DNA from: Flavobacterium sp.
Lineage (GTDB): Bacteria > Bacteroidota > Bacteroidia > Flavobacteriales > Flavobacteriaceae
Length of the DNA: 64,000 nt
Direction: 5' to 3'
Assembly (NCBI GenBank): GCA_014379405.1
Contig: JACMLU010000005.1
Coordinates: 1 to 64,000, forward strand
Shown: one piece after another, positions 7,277-15,352 of the stretch
Layout: each line of letters starts with the position of its first letter
Position numbering within the stretch: position 1 is the stretch's first letter
The notes under the pieces: model-generated
Database searches by the model: none
What the model was told of the DNA's origin: nothing
Seen by the model: only the letters and a program-made list of their open reading frames with translations
Program-made: the position numbers and the translations under genes

Positions 7277-9214
7277 ATGAAAAATTTATTCAAAAATACA
7301 TTCAAAAAAGAAAAGGATCCGCTTTCTTCCGAAGAACGACTCGAGTTAATCGAGAAATCGTCCCAATTAGTTGGCCCGGGTGTTTTTTATTCAACGATAA
7401 TCGTGATTGCCTCCTTTCTCCCCGTGTTTCTGCTTACCGGAATGGAAGGCAAATTGTTCAGTCCGTTGGCTTGGACAAAATCGTTTATCCTGATTGTCGA
7501 TGCTTTTTTAGCTATTACACTCACCCCTGTTTTAATTAGTTTTTTACTAAAAGGAAAACTTCGACCTGAAAACAAAAATCCAATTAATCGAAAATTGGAA
7601 AGTGTTTATACCCCAATTCTAACGCTTTGTTTAAAATGGCGAAAAACTGTTTTGGGCATCAATATTATTGCCTTGTTAATTGGAGTTTTGATGTTTACAA
7701 GACTGGGTTCTGAATTTATGCCGCCATTGGACGAAGGTTCTGTTCTGTTTATGCCGGTTACTTTGCCGGATGTATCCAATTCTGAAGTAAAACGTATTTT
7801 ACAGGTTCAGGACAAACTGATTAAATCGATTCCCGAAGTCGAACACGTGTTGGGAAAGGCAGGAAGAGCGAACACGGCAACCGACAATAGCCCCATCAGT
7901 ATGATTGAAACGATTGTTTTGCTCAAACCCCGCGACGAATGGAGAGAAGGCAAAACGAAAGCCGATATTATTTCGGAAATCAACAATAAATTACAAATTC
8001 CAGGTGTAACTAATGGTTTTACTCAACCCATTATCAACCGTATCAATATGCTTTCGACCGGAATCAGAACCGATGTGGGAATCAAAATTTATGGCGCCAG
8101 TCTCGATACCATCAACGTGTTGTCCCAGAAAATTAAGAAAGCCTTGGAAGGAACTTCGGGTGTGAAAGATTTGTATGCTGAACCGATTACTGGCGGAAAG
8201 TACATTGATATTGTGCCCAAACGAGAAGTGATTGGTCGCTACGGACTTTCTATTGATGATGTCAATACCGTTGTCGAAGCCGCCATTGGCGGAATGAAAT
8301 TGACCACAACCATCGAAGGAAGAGAACGTTTTTCGGTCAATGCACGCTATGCTCAAGAATATAGAAATAGCCTTGAAGCCTTGAAAAAATTGCAAGTGCA
8401 GACAATGCAGTTTGGTACAATTCCGCTAGAAACCGTTGCAGACGTAAAAATAAGCGATGGTCCACCAATGATAAACAGCGAAAACGCTATGCTTCGAGGT
8501 AGTGTTTTATTCAATGTTCGCGACCGTGATTTAGGAAGCACAGTGAAAGAAGCACAGCAAAAACTCAACACAATGATAACCAAAATGCCCAAAGGGTATT
8601 ATGTGGAATGGAGCGGGCAATGGGAAAACCAAATCCGGGCCAACAAGACTTTGAGTATGATTTTGCCCATAGTTGTCCTCATTATTTTCCTCATTTTGTA
8701 TTTTACTTATCGCTCTATGAAGGAAGCTTTAATTACAATGATAACCGTTCCTTTTGCATTAATTGGAGGAATTTTTATGGTTTATTTTTACGGAATTAAC
8801 TTATCGGTGGCTGTGGCGGTTGGATTTATTGCCTTGTTTGGATTGGCGGTCGAAACAGCTATGTTGATTACCATTTATTTGAACGAAGCGATGAACAAAA
8901 TGGTCGCCAAACACGGAAACAGTTCCGAAACCATCACCGAAGAAATATTGAGAGACTATATCATTGAAGGTTCCGCCAAAAGATTGCGACCAAAATTAAT
9001 GACCGTTTCGGTTTCTTTATTTGGATTAATTCCCATTCTATGGGCTACGGGAACAGGAGCAGATGTGATGCTTCCCATCACGGTTCCACTCATAGGAGGA
9101 ACAATTACCTCTACCATTTATGTATTATTAGTAACTCCTGTTGTTTTCGAGATGATGAAACTTCGCGAATTGAGAACAAAAGGAAAAATAGATCTTATCG
9201 ATGCAAAACATTAA
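7277..9214 (+). CDS. cusA: CusA-type heavy-metal RND efflux pump, C-terminal half
   Basis: Same frame as the preceding gene. I chose the ATG at 7277 rather than the TTG at 7271; the sequence before it is A-rich (AATAATTGAAA), as in many Bacteroidota starts, and it lies six bases after the stop of the N-half, so translational coupling is possible. It holds TM5-TM12 and the second porter domain: TIIVIASFLPVFLLTGMEG, GSEFMPPLDEGS, TLPDVSNSEVKRI, TDVGIKIYG, PITGGKYIDI, FALIGGIFMVY and the final TM block up to DLIDAKH. The loop before TM5 is some 20 residues longer than in usual family members (by memory of the family), with KNTFKKEKDPLSSEERLE. No other defect is visible, arguing that the half still is under selection. 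Ends 14 bp inside the next gene. Confidence 0.82.
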   Translation: MKNLFKNTFKKEKDPLSSEERLELIEKSSQLVGPGVFYSTIIVIASFLPVFLLTGMEGKLFSPLAWTKSFILIVDAFLAITLTPVLISFLLKGKLRPENKNPINRKLESVYTPILTLCLKWRKTVLGINIIALLIGVLMFTRLGSEFMPPLDEGSVLFMPVTLPDVSNSEVKRILQVQDKLIKSIPEVEHVLGKAGRANTATDNSPISMIETIVLLKPRDEWREGKTKADIISEINNKLQIPGVTNGFTQPIINRINMLSTGIRTDVGIKIYGASLDTINVLSQKIKKALEGTSGVKDLYAEPITGGKYIDIVPKREVIGRYGLSIDDVNTVVEAAIGGMKLTTTIEGRERFSVNARYAQEYRNSLEALKKLQVQTMQFGTIPLETVADVKISDGPPMINSENAMLRGSVLFNVRDRDLGSTVKEAQQKLNTMITKMPKGYYVEWSGQWENQIRANKTLSMILPIVVLIIFLILYFTYRSMKEALITMITVPFALIGGIFMVYFYGINLSVAVAVGFIALFGLAVETAMLITIYLNEAMNKMVAKHGNSSETITEEILRDYIIEGSAKRLRPKLMTVSVSLFGLIPILWATGTGADVMLPITVPLIGGTITSTIYVLLVTPVVFEMMKLRELRTKGKIDLIDAKH

Positions 9215-10454
9215 ATTTTATATCGCAATAAGTTGTTTGATTTTAAGCTTTACCAACACTAAAGCGCAAACACTTTCTTTGGATAATGTTTTGAGCACCA
9301 TCAAAACAAACAATCCACAACTAAAAATGTACGATGCCGACATTCAAAGTATGGATGCCGCTGCAAAAGGTGCCAAAAGCTGGATGCCTCCGCAAGTGGA
9401 AACCGGTTTTTTTATGACACCCTACAACAGCAAACTTTGGAAAGCTACCGAAATGGGACCTGGAATGGGAAATTATATGGTGGGCGTTACGCAAATGATA
9501 CCCAATTCATCCAAGCTAAAAGCCGATTCCAACCTGATGAATGCCATGTCTTCAGTGGAAAAAGAAAACAAAAACTATACAATAAATCAACTGAACGCTT
9601 TGGCTAAAACCAATTATTATCAATGGCAAATCGCCAATAAAAAGATAAAAATCGCCAATGATAATTTATTGCTTTTGGACTATATGATTAAGAGTATGGA
9701 AATTCGGTATCAGTACAATATGGACAAACTGCCCTCCTATTACAAGGCAAAATCGCAATACAGCGAATTGGAAAGTATGATCGTGATGTTACAAAATGAT
9801 ATTTCACAAAAACGAATTATGCTCAATACCTTGATGGCGAGAGATAAAAACACTGCGTTTTCAATTGAGGATAGCTACGAAATAAAAGATTTTAATTCAG
9901 CAATTGCAGATACTACCAGCCTATCGAAAAATCGAAGTGACGTGAAAGCTATCGAAAAAACGATGGAAATAAACCAACTTAAAATTGCAGCAGAAAAATC
10001 AAAATTATTGCCCGAATTTGGCATCAAATACGATCACATGTTTGCTTTTGGAGCACAACCCCAGCAATTCTCCTTGATGGGAATGATTACTATTCCAATG
10101 CCTTGGACAACTAAAATGAATAAAGCCAATATCGACAGTTTCCAAATTAAAAATGAAAGCCTCAAATGGCAAAAACAAATGGTATTGAATGAAGCCAATG
10201 GAATGATTTCGGGAATGAACACAGAACTGGTCAACCTAAAAAAACAGTTCGAAATCACCCAAAAAAGCATCATTCCTGCTTTGAAGCGAAACTATGATAC
10301 TGCGATTTTGGCTTGGCAAAACAACACTGGAGATTTATTTGTGGCGTTGGAAGCTTGGGAAGCATTAAATATGGCTCAAATGGAATCCTTAAACAAACTA
10401 CAAACCATTTTGGCCACACAAGTTGAAATAGAAAAACAATTAGAAACCAATTAA
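9201..10454 (+). CDS. TolC-family outer-membrane channel of the metal efflux system
   Basis: 417 residues with a signal peptide ending in NTKAQ. The mature protein is a predicted TolC/OEP coiled-coil protein: LSLDNVLSTIKTNNPQLKMYDADIQSMDAAAKGAK near the N-terminus and the second repeat with KSKLLPEFGIKYDHMF and later LKKQFEITQKSIIPALKRNYDTAIL. This is the CusC/CzcC role: outer-membrane exit duct for the tripartite pump. Its start overlaps the pump gene by 14 bp and it is followed after 2 bp by the first adaptor, so the genes are one operon. Short compared with gamma-proteobacterial CusC (about 460), as usual in this phylum. Metal specificity cannot be read from it. Confidence 0.85.
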   Translation: MQNIKFYIAISCLILSFTNTKAQTLSLDNVLSTIKTNNPQLKMYDADIQSMDAAAKGAKSWMPPQVETGFFMTPYNSKLWKATEMGPGMGNYMVGVTQMIPNSSKLKADSNLMNAMSSVEKENKNYTINQLNALAKTNYYQWQIANKKIKIANDNLLLLDYMIKSMEIRYQYNMDKLPSYYKAKSQYSELESMIVMLQNDISQKRIMLNTLMARDKNTAFSIEDSYEIKDFNSAIADTTSLSKNRSDVKAIEKTMEINQLKIAAEKSKLLPEFGIKYDHMFAFGAQPQQFSLMGMITIPMPWTTKMNKANIDSFQIKNESLKWQKQMVLNEANGMISGMNTELVNLKKQFEITQKSIIPALKRNYDTAILAWQNNTGDLFVALEAWEALNMAQMESLNKLQTILATQVEIEKQLETN

Positions 10455-10456
10455 TT

Positions 10457-11704
10457 ATGAATCATTATCTAAAGTATATTTTGGCTTTTGTCGTGGTATT
10501 CCTTATTGGAATTGCAGTCTATTTCTTTGTTGTAAAATCAGGAAATCATTCGGAAAAGGAACATCAAAACGAGGTTTACACCTGTTCGATGCATCCTCAA
10601 ATCATCCGGGATAAACCAGGAGATTGCCCCATTTGTGGAATGACTTTAATCAAAAAAGTAGTCAACGATGATACCGTAAACAATCATTCCATTGACAATC
10701 TTTTAAAACCCACGGACAATTACATTGTAGGCAATTATCAAACCACCACGGCTAAAGACACCACGTTGAGCAGTACCATAAATCTACCCGGTATCGTGGC
10801 TTATGATCCCAATTCATCGGTAAATATTGCGGCAAGAATGAATGGTAGAATCGAGCGACTATATGTCAATTATAAATACCAAAAAGTATCCAAAGGACAA
10901 AAACTGTTTGATTTATACAGTCCCGAGTTATTGACGGAACAACAAAACTACATTTATCTAATTTCCAATGATGCTGAAAATCGTTCGATAATCAATGCTT
11001 CGAAACAAAAATTGTTGCTTTATGGAATGACCCAAAATCAAATCAATGGTTTGGCTTCTTCCAAAAAAGTAAACCCACAAATTTCAATTTATAGTCCCGC
11101 TTCCGGAATTATTGACGGAACTGAAACGATGACAAATTCTGCTACTCCTGCGATGCAAGGTTCAAACACCAGCACTGAATTTTTGAACGTAAAAGAAGGC
11201 AGTTATATCAAAAAGGGCGAAGTCGTTTTTAAATTGGTCAACACGGACAAAGTTTGGGGTATTTTCAATGTCAGCCAAGGCTATAATAGCCATATTAAAG
11301 CAAATCAATCCATCAGGATTACCACGGAACTTGACAAAGATGAATTTATTGATGGCAAAATAAATTTTATCGAAACCCAATTAAATCCCGCTGATAAGAC
11401 CAACAGGATTCGTGTTTATTTAAACAACAACAAGTTGAAATTACCCATTGGCTTGCGATTACAAGGCACCGTAAAAACAAATCCAGTGAACGGAATCTGG
11501 ATACAAAAAAAGGGGATGGTCAGCATTGGAACCCAGAAAATAGTTTTCCTCAAAAAAGAGAACGGCTTCAAGGCATCTGCCATAAAAACGGGACTTGAAA
11601 TGGATGATTTTGTTCAAATTATAGACGGAATTTCCGTGAAAGACACCATTTCCCAAAATGCACAATATCTAATTGACAGCGAAAGCTTCATTAAAGCAGA
11701 ATAA
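10457..11704 (+). CDS. RND periplasmic adaptor (CusB-like) with N-terminal metal-binding module
   Basis: 415 residues. An N-terminal membrane anchor (residues 4-26, LKYILAFVVVFLIGIAVYFFVV) is followed by an HMBD reading YTCSMHPQI...CPICGMTLI (about 42-67). Then come the membrane-fusion-protein barrel-sandwich/lipoyl, hairpin and beta-barrel parts: IAARMNGRIERLYVNYKYQKVSKGQKLFDLYSPEL, SPASGII, GSYIKKGEVVFKLVNTDKVWG. CusB-like adaptors bind the pump and the TolC channel and pass metal to the pump. Two bases separate it from the channel gene and two from the second adaptor. Unlike that one it lacks a lipobox, so the two adaptors are anchored differently. Confidence 0.87.
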   Translation: MNHYLKYILAFVVVFLIGIAVYFFVVKSGNHSEKEHQNEVYTCSMHPQIIRDKPGDCPICGMTLIKKVVNDDTVNNHSIDNLLKPTDNYIVGNYQTTTAKDTTLSSTINLPGIVAYDPNSSVNIAARMNGRIERLYVNYKYQKVSKGQKLFDLYSPELLTEQQNYIYLISNDAENRSIINASKQKLLLYGMTQNQINGLASSKKVNPQISIYSPASGIIDGTETMTNSATPAMQGSNTSTEFLNVKEGSYIKKGEVVFKLVNTDKVWGIFNVSQGYNSHIKANQSIRITTELDKDEFIDGKINFIETQLNPADKTNRIRVYLNNNKLKLPIGLRLQGTVKTNPVNGIWIQKKGMVSIGTQKIVFLKKENGFKASAIKTGLEMDDFVQIIDGISVKDTISQNAQYLIDSESFIKAE

Positions 11705-11706
11705 CG

Positions 11707-12924
11707 ATGAAAAATATAAAAGTAATAGGCATCCTTACCATGTTACTTGCGGTAATGATGGCTTGCAATACTAAAAATAAAGAAGACCACACAGGACACG
11801 ACAAGAGCAAAGAAACCACTTTCTACACTTGTTCCATGGATCCACAAGTTAAGGAGGACCAACCCGGAAAATGTCCCATTTGCCATATGGAATTAACACC
11901 CATAAAACAGGATAACACCGAGGCCAACGAAATCAGTTTGAGCAAGCAGCAAATACAACTGGGGAATATTACCACACAAACCATAGCAGAAACCCAAGGT
12001 AGTGTAACCCAAAATTACACCGGAGTCTTGACTACCAATCAAGAGAAAATCAAAACTATATCGGCCAGAGCAATGGGGCGAATTGAAAAGCTGTATTTCA
12101 AAACCACTGGTGGTTTTGTGGCCAAAAATATGCCCGTGTATCAATTGTACAGCGAAGATATTGCTATTGCCAAACAGGATTATTACACGGCCTTCAAACA
12201 ACTGACAATGCCGGGAGATTTTGGTAAAAATGCTCGAAACATGCTTCAAGCAGCAAAACAGAAACTCGCATTCTTTGGTTTATCCAATGTCCAAATTGAA
12301 AGTTTAAAAACAGCAGCGGCAGTTTCTCCTTACACCATTTTTTACAGCACGGCAAGTGGAACTGTATCCGAAATAAATGCCACCGAAGGCAGTTACGCGA
12401 TGGAAGGTTCTCCCATCATCAAATTGGCCGATTTAAATAGTCTTTGGTTGGAAACACAAGTCAACGTCAACTATGCCAAGAATTTAAAATTGGGACAGAA
12501 TGCCACCGTTACATTTGTCGATTATCCGGATAAAATAATCAATGCCAAAATTTCATTTATCAATCCAGAAATCAATCCAGACACAAGAATGCTTCTGATT
12601 CGAATGGAAATCCCCAATCCCAATTTACTCTTAAAACCAGGAATGCAGGCTATTGCAAAATTGACGCAATCCAACATAAAAGGATTGTATATCCCCACCG
12701 ACGCGGTGATCCGGGAAGAAAATGCTTCTTATATTTGGGTGGAAAAAAGACCGGGAGTATATGAAAACTTAATGATTGAAACAGGCCTGGAAACCAATGG
12801 AATGATAGAAATTAAATCAAGTATTGATTCAACAAAAAAAGTCGTCATTACTGGTGCCTACGCCATAAACAGTGAATATATTTTCAGGAAAGGAAGCAAC
12901 CCAATGGAGGGAATGAAGATGTAA
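11707..12924 (+). CDS. Second RND periplasmic adaptor, lipoprotein type, with metal-binding module
   Basis: 405 residues with a lipoprotein signal (LLAVMMAC, Cys about residue 20), an HMBD reading FYTCSMDPQV...CPICHMELTPI (about 38-64), then the membrane-fusion domains: ISARAMGRIEKLYFKTTGGFVAKNMPVYQLYSEDI, TASGTVSEINATEGSYAMEG, LADLNSLWLETQVNV, ending HKMK-like MEGMKM. In the module the usual CGM is CHM. It is a diverged paralogue of the adjacent adaptor; many flavobacterial Cus-type loci carry such pairs, which could form a mixed adaptor ring. The last 25 bp including the stop are duplicated at 14215-14239, the mark of an insertion directly after this gene. Confidence 0.87.
   Translation: MKNIKVIGILTMLLAVMMACNTKNKEDHTGHDKSKETTFYTCSMDPQVKEDQPGKCPICHMELTPIKQDNTEANEISLSKQQIQLGNITTQTIAETQGSVTQNYTGVLTTNQEKIKTISARAMGRIEKLYFKTTGGFVAKNMPVYQLYSEDIAIAKQDYYTAFKQLTMPGDFGKNARNMLQAAKQKLAFFGLSNVQIESLKTAAAVSPYTIFYSTASGTVSEINATEGSYAMEGSPIIKLADLNSLWLETQVNVNYAKNLKLGQNATVTFVDYPDKIINAKISFINPEINPDTRMLLIRMEIPNPNLLLKPGMQAIAKLTQSNIKGLYIPTDAVIREENASYIWVEKRPGVYENLMIETGLETNGMIEIKSSIDSTKKVVITGAYAINSEYIFRKGSNPMEGMKM
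12898..12922 (+). repeat. Left copy of a perfect 25-bp direct repeat flanking the nuclease-like gene
   Basis: The last 25 bases up to the first base of the stop codon of the second adaptor gene (from AACCCAATGGAGGG to GAAGATGT) recur without mismatch at 14215-14239. Left copy continues AATTG, right copy continues GATACC; both give an in-frame stop (TAA and TGA) for the adaptor. The unit resembles a target-site duplication or an att core. Confidence 0.9.
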
Positions 12925-12963
12925 TTGAAGAGTACTAATTATCAAAGCAATTTTAAATTATAA

Positions 12964-14208
12964 ATGAATAATCTTTCCCAAATAATCCAACAATACAAAA
13001 CCGATACCGAAAGTGTTTATACGACTTGGTTTGTAGATAATAATCAGCGATTAAAAGCTTTTCGGACTATTCGTCGTGGTGTTTTGCAAGTTATAGACGA
13101 TATTAAAAACAAAACATTTCCAAACGATTTTAAAGGGAGTAGTTTAGAATTTGTATTGAGTTGTATAGCAGAACAAAAACAAATATTTGTAGGCGTAGCA
13201 CATCCTTTTTATTGGAAACCAAAATTAAGAATTCCAGATATTTACGAAAACCAAAACAATAAAATTGCATTTGGCCAATTTCTCGAAAACTGTATCAATG
13301 CCAAAACAGAAGAACAAATTGTAAAAGAAATTGTAAAATTGGATGAATTAAAAATAAAAGGACTTGGTCCAGCCGTAGCAAGTATTTTATATTTCTTGCA
13401 CCCAACTTGGTTTCCACCATTTAATACAGCTATTCTTAACGGATTTAATTTTCTATTCAAAGACAAAAAAAAACTAGGAAGTTGGACAGAATATTTAAAA
13501 ATAAGAGAAACTTTAATCGAAACCAATAGTAAAAACAAAGCAGAATTATCCAATGATTTAGGAGCGATTGCAGGTTTGTGTTTTGAAATTGGAACACAAA
13601 AAATGCTTATTGGTAACGATGAATATTTGAGTGAAGAGGAACGAGCAAAATTTGAAAAGAATATACTAAAACGACAAAAAGAAATTCAGGAAGAAAAATT
13701 AGCTGAAAATCTTCACAACGAAATGCAATACCATTTATTAAAAATTGGAGTTTCATTAGGTTATGATGTTACACCAGCAAGTAACGATAAGAGCAAATCG
13801 TTTGGCGGACAAAGTTTTTCATTTATATCAATCAATAAATTTCCAGAACTTCCAACAGATAAAGACACCCAAAATACCATAAAACTAATTGATGTGTTAT
13901 GGTTTCAAAAAGGAACAAACAATATCATTGGAGCTTTTGAAGTAGAAAAAAGCACCAGCATTTATTCGGGAATACTTCGATTATCTGATTTGTATTTTAG
14001 TATTTCTAACGGAGAAGAAGTTTTTTATATCATCATTCCGGACAGTCGAGAGAAAGACGTTATTCAACAACTCAACCGACCAGTTATAAAAAATTCAAAA
14101 ATGAATATCAAATACATTTTGTTTTCGGAGTTGAGAAGTCAATGTGATGCTATTTGCAAATTTGGTTCGGATTATTCAATAATGGAAAAAATCGCAAAAT
14201 CAATTTAA
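12964..14208 (+). CDS. Predicted HhH plus restriction-endonuclease-like protein, inserted cargo gene
   Basis: 414 residues, no signal peptide, no close named family recognised. A helix-hairpin-helix segment LKIKGLGPAVASILYFLHP (129-147) resembles those of base-excision glycosylases. A charged helix (about 222-250) links it to a C-terminal domain in which IDVLWFQKG (309-317) is followed by IIGAFEVEKSTSIYSG (321-336); D plus E-x-E/K spacing after a hydrophobic strand resembles PD-(D/E)XK nucleases, with ExE as in BamHI-like enzymes. Function is therefore a guess: DNA-binding nuclease of a restriction, defence or mobile type. It has no methylase partner. The gene stands between perfect 25-bp direct repeats at the exact end of the adaptor gene, with its terminator now downstream, so it was inserted into the metal operon. 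Confidence 0.6.
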   Translation: MNNLSQIIQQYKTDTESVYTTWFVDNNQRLKAFRTIRRGVLQVIDDIKNKTFPNDFKGSSLEFVLSCIAEQKQIFVGVAHPFYWKPKLRIPDIYENQNNKIAFGQFLENCINAKTEEQIVKEIVKLDELKIKGLGPAVASILYFLHPTWFPPFNTAILNGFNFLFKDKKKLGSWTEYLKIRETLIETNSKNKAELSNDLGAIAGLCFEIGTQKMLIGNDEYLSEEERAKFEKNILKRQKEIQEEKLAENLHNEMQYHLLKIGVSLGYDVTPASNDKSKSFGGQSFSFISINKFPELPTDKDTQNTIKLIDVLWFQKGTNNIIGAFEVEKSTSIYSGILRLSDLYFSISNGEEVFYIIIPDSREKDVIQQLNRPVIKNSKMNIKYILFSELRSQCDAICKFGSDYSIMEKIAKSI

Positions 14209-14214
14209 AGTAAA

Positions 14215-14239
14215 AACCCAATGGAGGGAATGAAGATGT
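14215..14239 (+). repeat. Right copy of the perfect 25-bp direct repeat
   Basis: Identical to 12898-12922. It reproduces the final codons and stop of the adaptor gene and is followed 15 bp later by the terminator that presumably ended the metal operon before the insertion. The repeat-to-repeat distance is 1317 bp. Confidence 0.9.
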
Positions 14240-14254
14240 GATACCAATACTTTT

Positions 14255-14303
14255 AAAAATGTATCGAGAACGCTACTATTAATAGGCTTCTCGATACATT
14301 TTT
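14255..14303. terminator. Bidirectional terminator, palindromic TATCGAGAA repeat family
   Basis: A 16-bp perfect inverted repeat (AAAAATGTATCGAGAA at 14255-14270 with its complement at 14288-14303), A-tract on the left and T-tract on the right. It ends the metal operon/nuclease transcript and, on the other strand, the kinase-like gene that stops at 14309. The stem sequence recurs in the longer elements at 18660-18762 and 27794-27932. Confidence 0.8.
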
Positions 14304-14308
14304 AATTG

Positions 14309-14935
14309 TTAAGGCTTATAAAAGTCTTCCGTGATATAGAAAACGGTGTCAATAAAATACAAATTACTTTGAAAAGTCAGGACATTTTCATCGTGTAAAT
14401 CTTCCAGAATTATTCCTAAATCTGGATTAAAATAATCGTTGTTTCTTGTGTTTATAAAACCATTTTCGTCAAGAAATTTTTTCACATTTTCTAATTCGGT
14501 ATCTTGATCTGATTTTATAAACGCTTGTTCGACAACGGCATACAATACATTTTCAGATTCATAAAACCCAACTAATTGATAAGCGGTGTCTTGGAAAAAA
14601 TAATTGTTCAGCAGCAAATTATTGAAATAATCCTCCCAAGATGTATAATAAATGGAATCATTGAGTTTGAAGACTTGAAACTCATTATGGAGGTATACCT
14701 TTTGCTCGGCACCACTGGAAACAAAAGCAGTAATATCAACTTCAGTATACCAAAAATTATTTTGGTTGCAAAATTGCCTTATGTTCTTTGCTTCTTCAAT
14801 TTTGATTTGCTTGCTTGACTCAAGCGCAATGCCTGTGCTCTTGCTTCTTCTAAGGTAACTGGTGATTGCTTGGATAGCATCTCCATACCTAACTTGGCTC
14901 TTTCCTGAAATGATATTTTGTAGTTCATGTTTCAT
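14309..14935 (-). CDS. Polyvalent-protein-type kinase-like domain protein
   Basis: 208 residues, cytosolic. The C-terminal half contains LGIILEDLHDENVLTFQSNLYFIDTVFYI, which resembles the catalytic-loop and DFG-like region of the small atypical kinases found in polyvalent proteins of phages and integrative elements (HDEN in place of HxDxxxxN, FIDT in place of DFG). The N-terminal part reads MKHELQNIISGKSQVRYGDAIQAITSYLRR. Such domains in Bacteroidota occur near mobile elements and are thought to act in conflict with the host, but no experimental role is known to me. It converges on the inserted nuclease-like gene across a shared terminator. Call rests on motif memory, so moderate confidence. 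Confidence 0.6.
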   Translation of the reverse strand: MKHELQNIISGKSQVRYGDAIQAITSYLRRSKSTGIALESSKQIKIEEAKNIRQFCNQNNFWYTEVDITAFVSSGAEQKVYLHNEFQVFKLNDSIYYTSWEDYFNNLLLNNYFFQDTAYQLVGFYESENVLYAVVEQAFIKSDQDTELENVKKFLDENGFINTRNNDYFNPDLGIILEDLHDENVLTFQSNLYFIDTVFYITEDFYKP

Positions 14936-15352
14936 GAAATTTTAATAATACAAATATAAAGATTTAATTGGTATAATATTCTTATTCAAGAATGCATCAT
15001 TTTATGCTCTCGTTTATAGGCACAGTTTACTTCGTCAGTTCGAATATGGGATAGCAGATTTGCAATCTGTGCCCGTTCCAATAGACAACTAAAACAAGTC
15101 TAACAAAACTATTGCCTGCTCTCGTTTGTGGGCACGGTTTGCAAAACCGCGCTATCCGTGTACGAGATATTTAATGTATATCCGAGCGGTCGGGATTTAA
15201 TTATTGCACCTAACAAAGTGATAATTTATGCTAACAATTGTTGATGAGTTGATTGTTTTTTAACCCGAAAGTGACCAAATAGTTATTTTATCTTTCAATA
15301 ATATTGTAAGTTAGCAAGTGAATTGCCCTAATTAAAAAATCATAAATCATTT
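14936..15352. other. Intergenic gap with a degenerate inverted repeat pair
   Basis: 417 bp without a gene. It holds two diverged, oppositely oriented copies of a short palindromic unit (listed separately) and the upstream region of the SBBP-repeat gene. A TATCTTTC stretch near 15289 is one base off a -7 box; no -33 box is clear. Confidence 0.5.
15048..15157. repeat. Inverted pair of a short palindromic repeat
   Basis: Unit 1 at 15048-15074 runs from GGGATAGCAGATT to GCAATCTGTGCCC. Unit 2 at 15130-15157 is its diverged reverse complement, from GGGCACGGTTTGC to CCGCGCTATCC. Each unit is itself a near palindrome around TTGCAA. Both are preceded at a similar distance by the same TGCTCTCGTTT (15005 and 15117). 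This looks like the decayed ends of a small mobile or REP-like element. Confidence 0.55.

Noticed and set aside
7991..8592. Antisense open frames inside the pump gene
   Set aside because: Shadows of the strongly conserved RND coding frame; no starts or signals of their own.
12923..14239. Inserted segment considered as a classic insertion sequence
   Set aside because: No transposase motif and no terminal inverted repeats; a 25-bp duplication is longer than usual IS target duplications.
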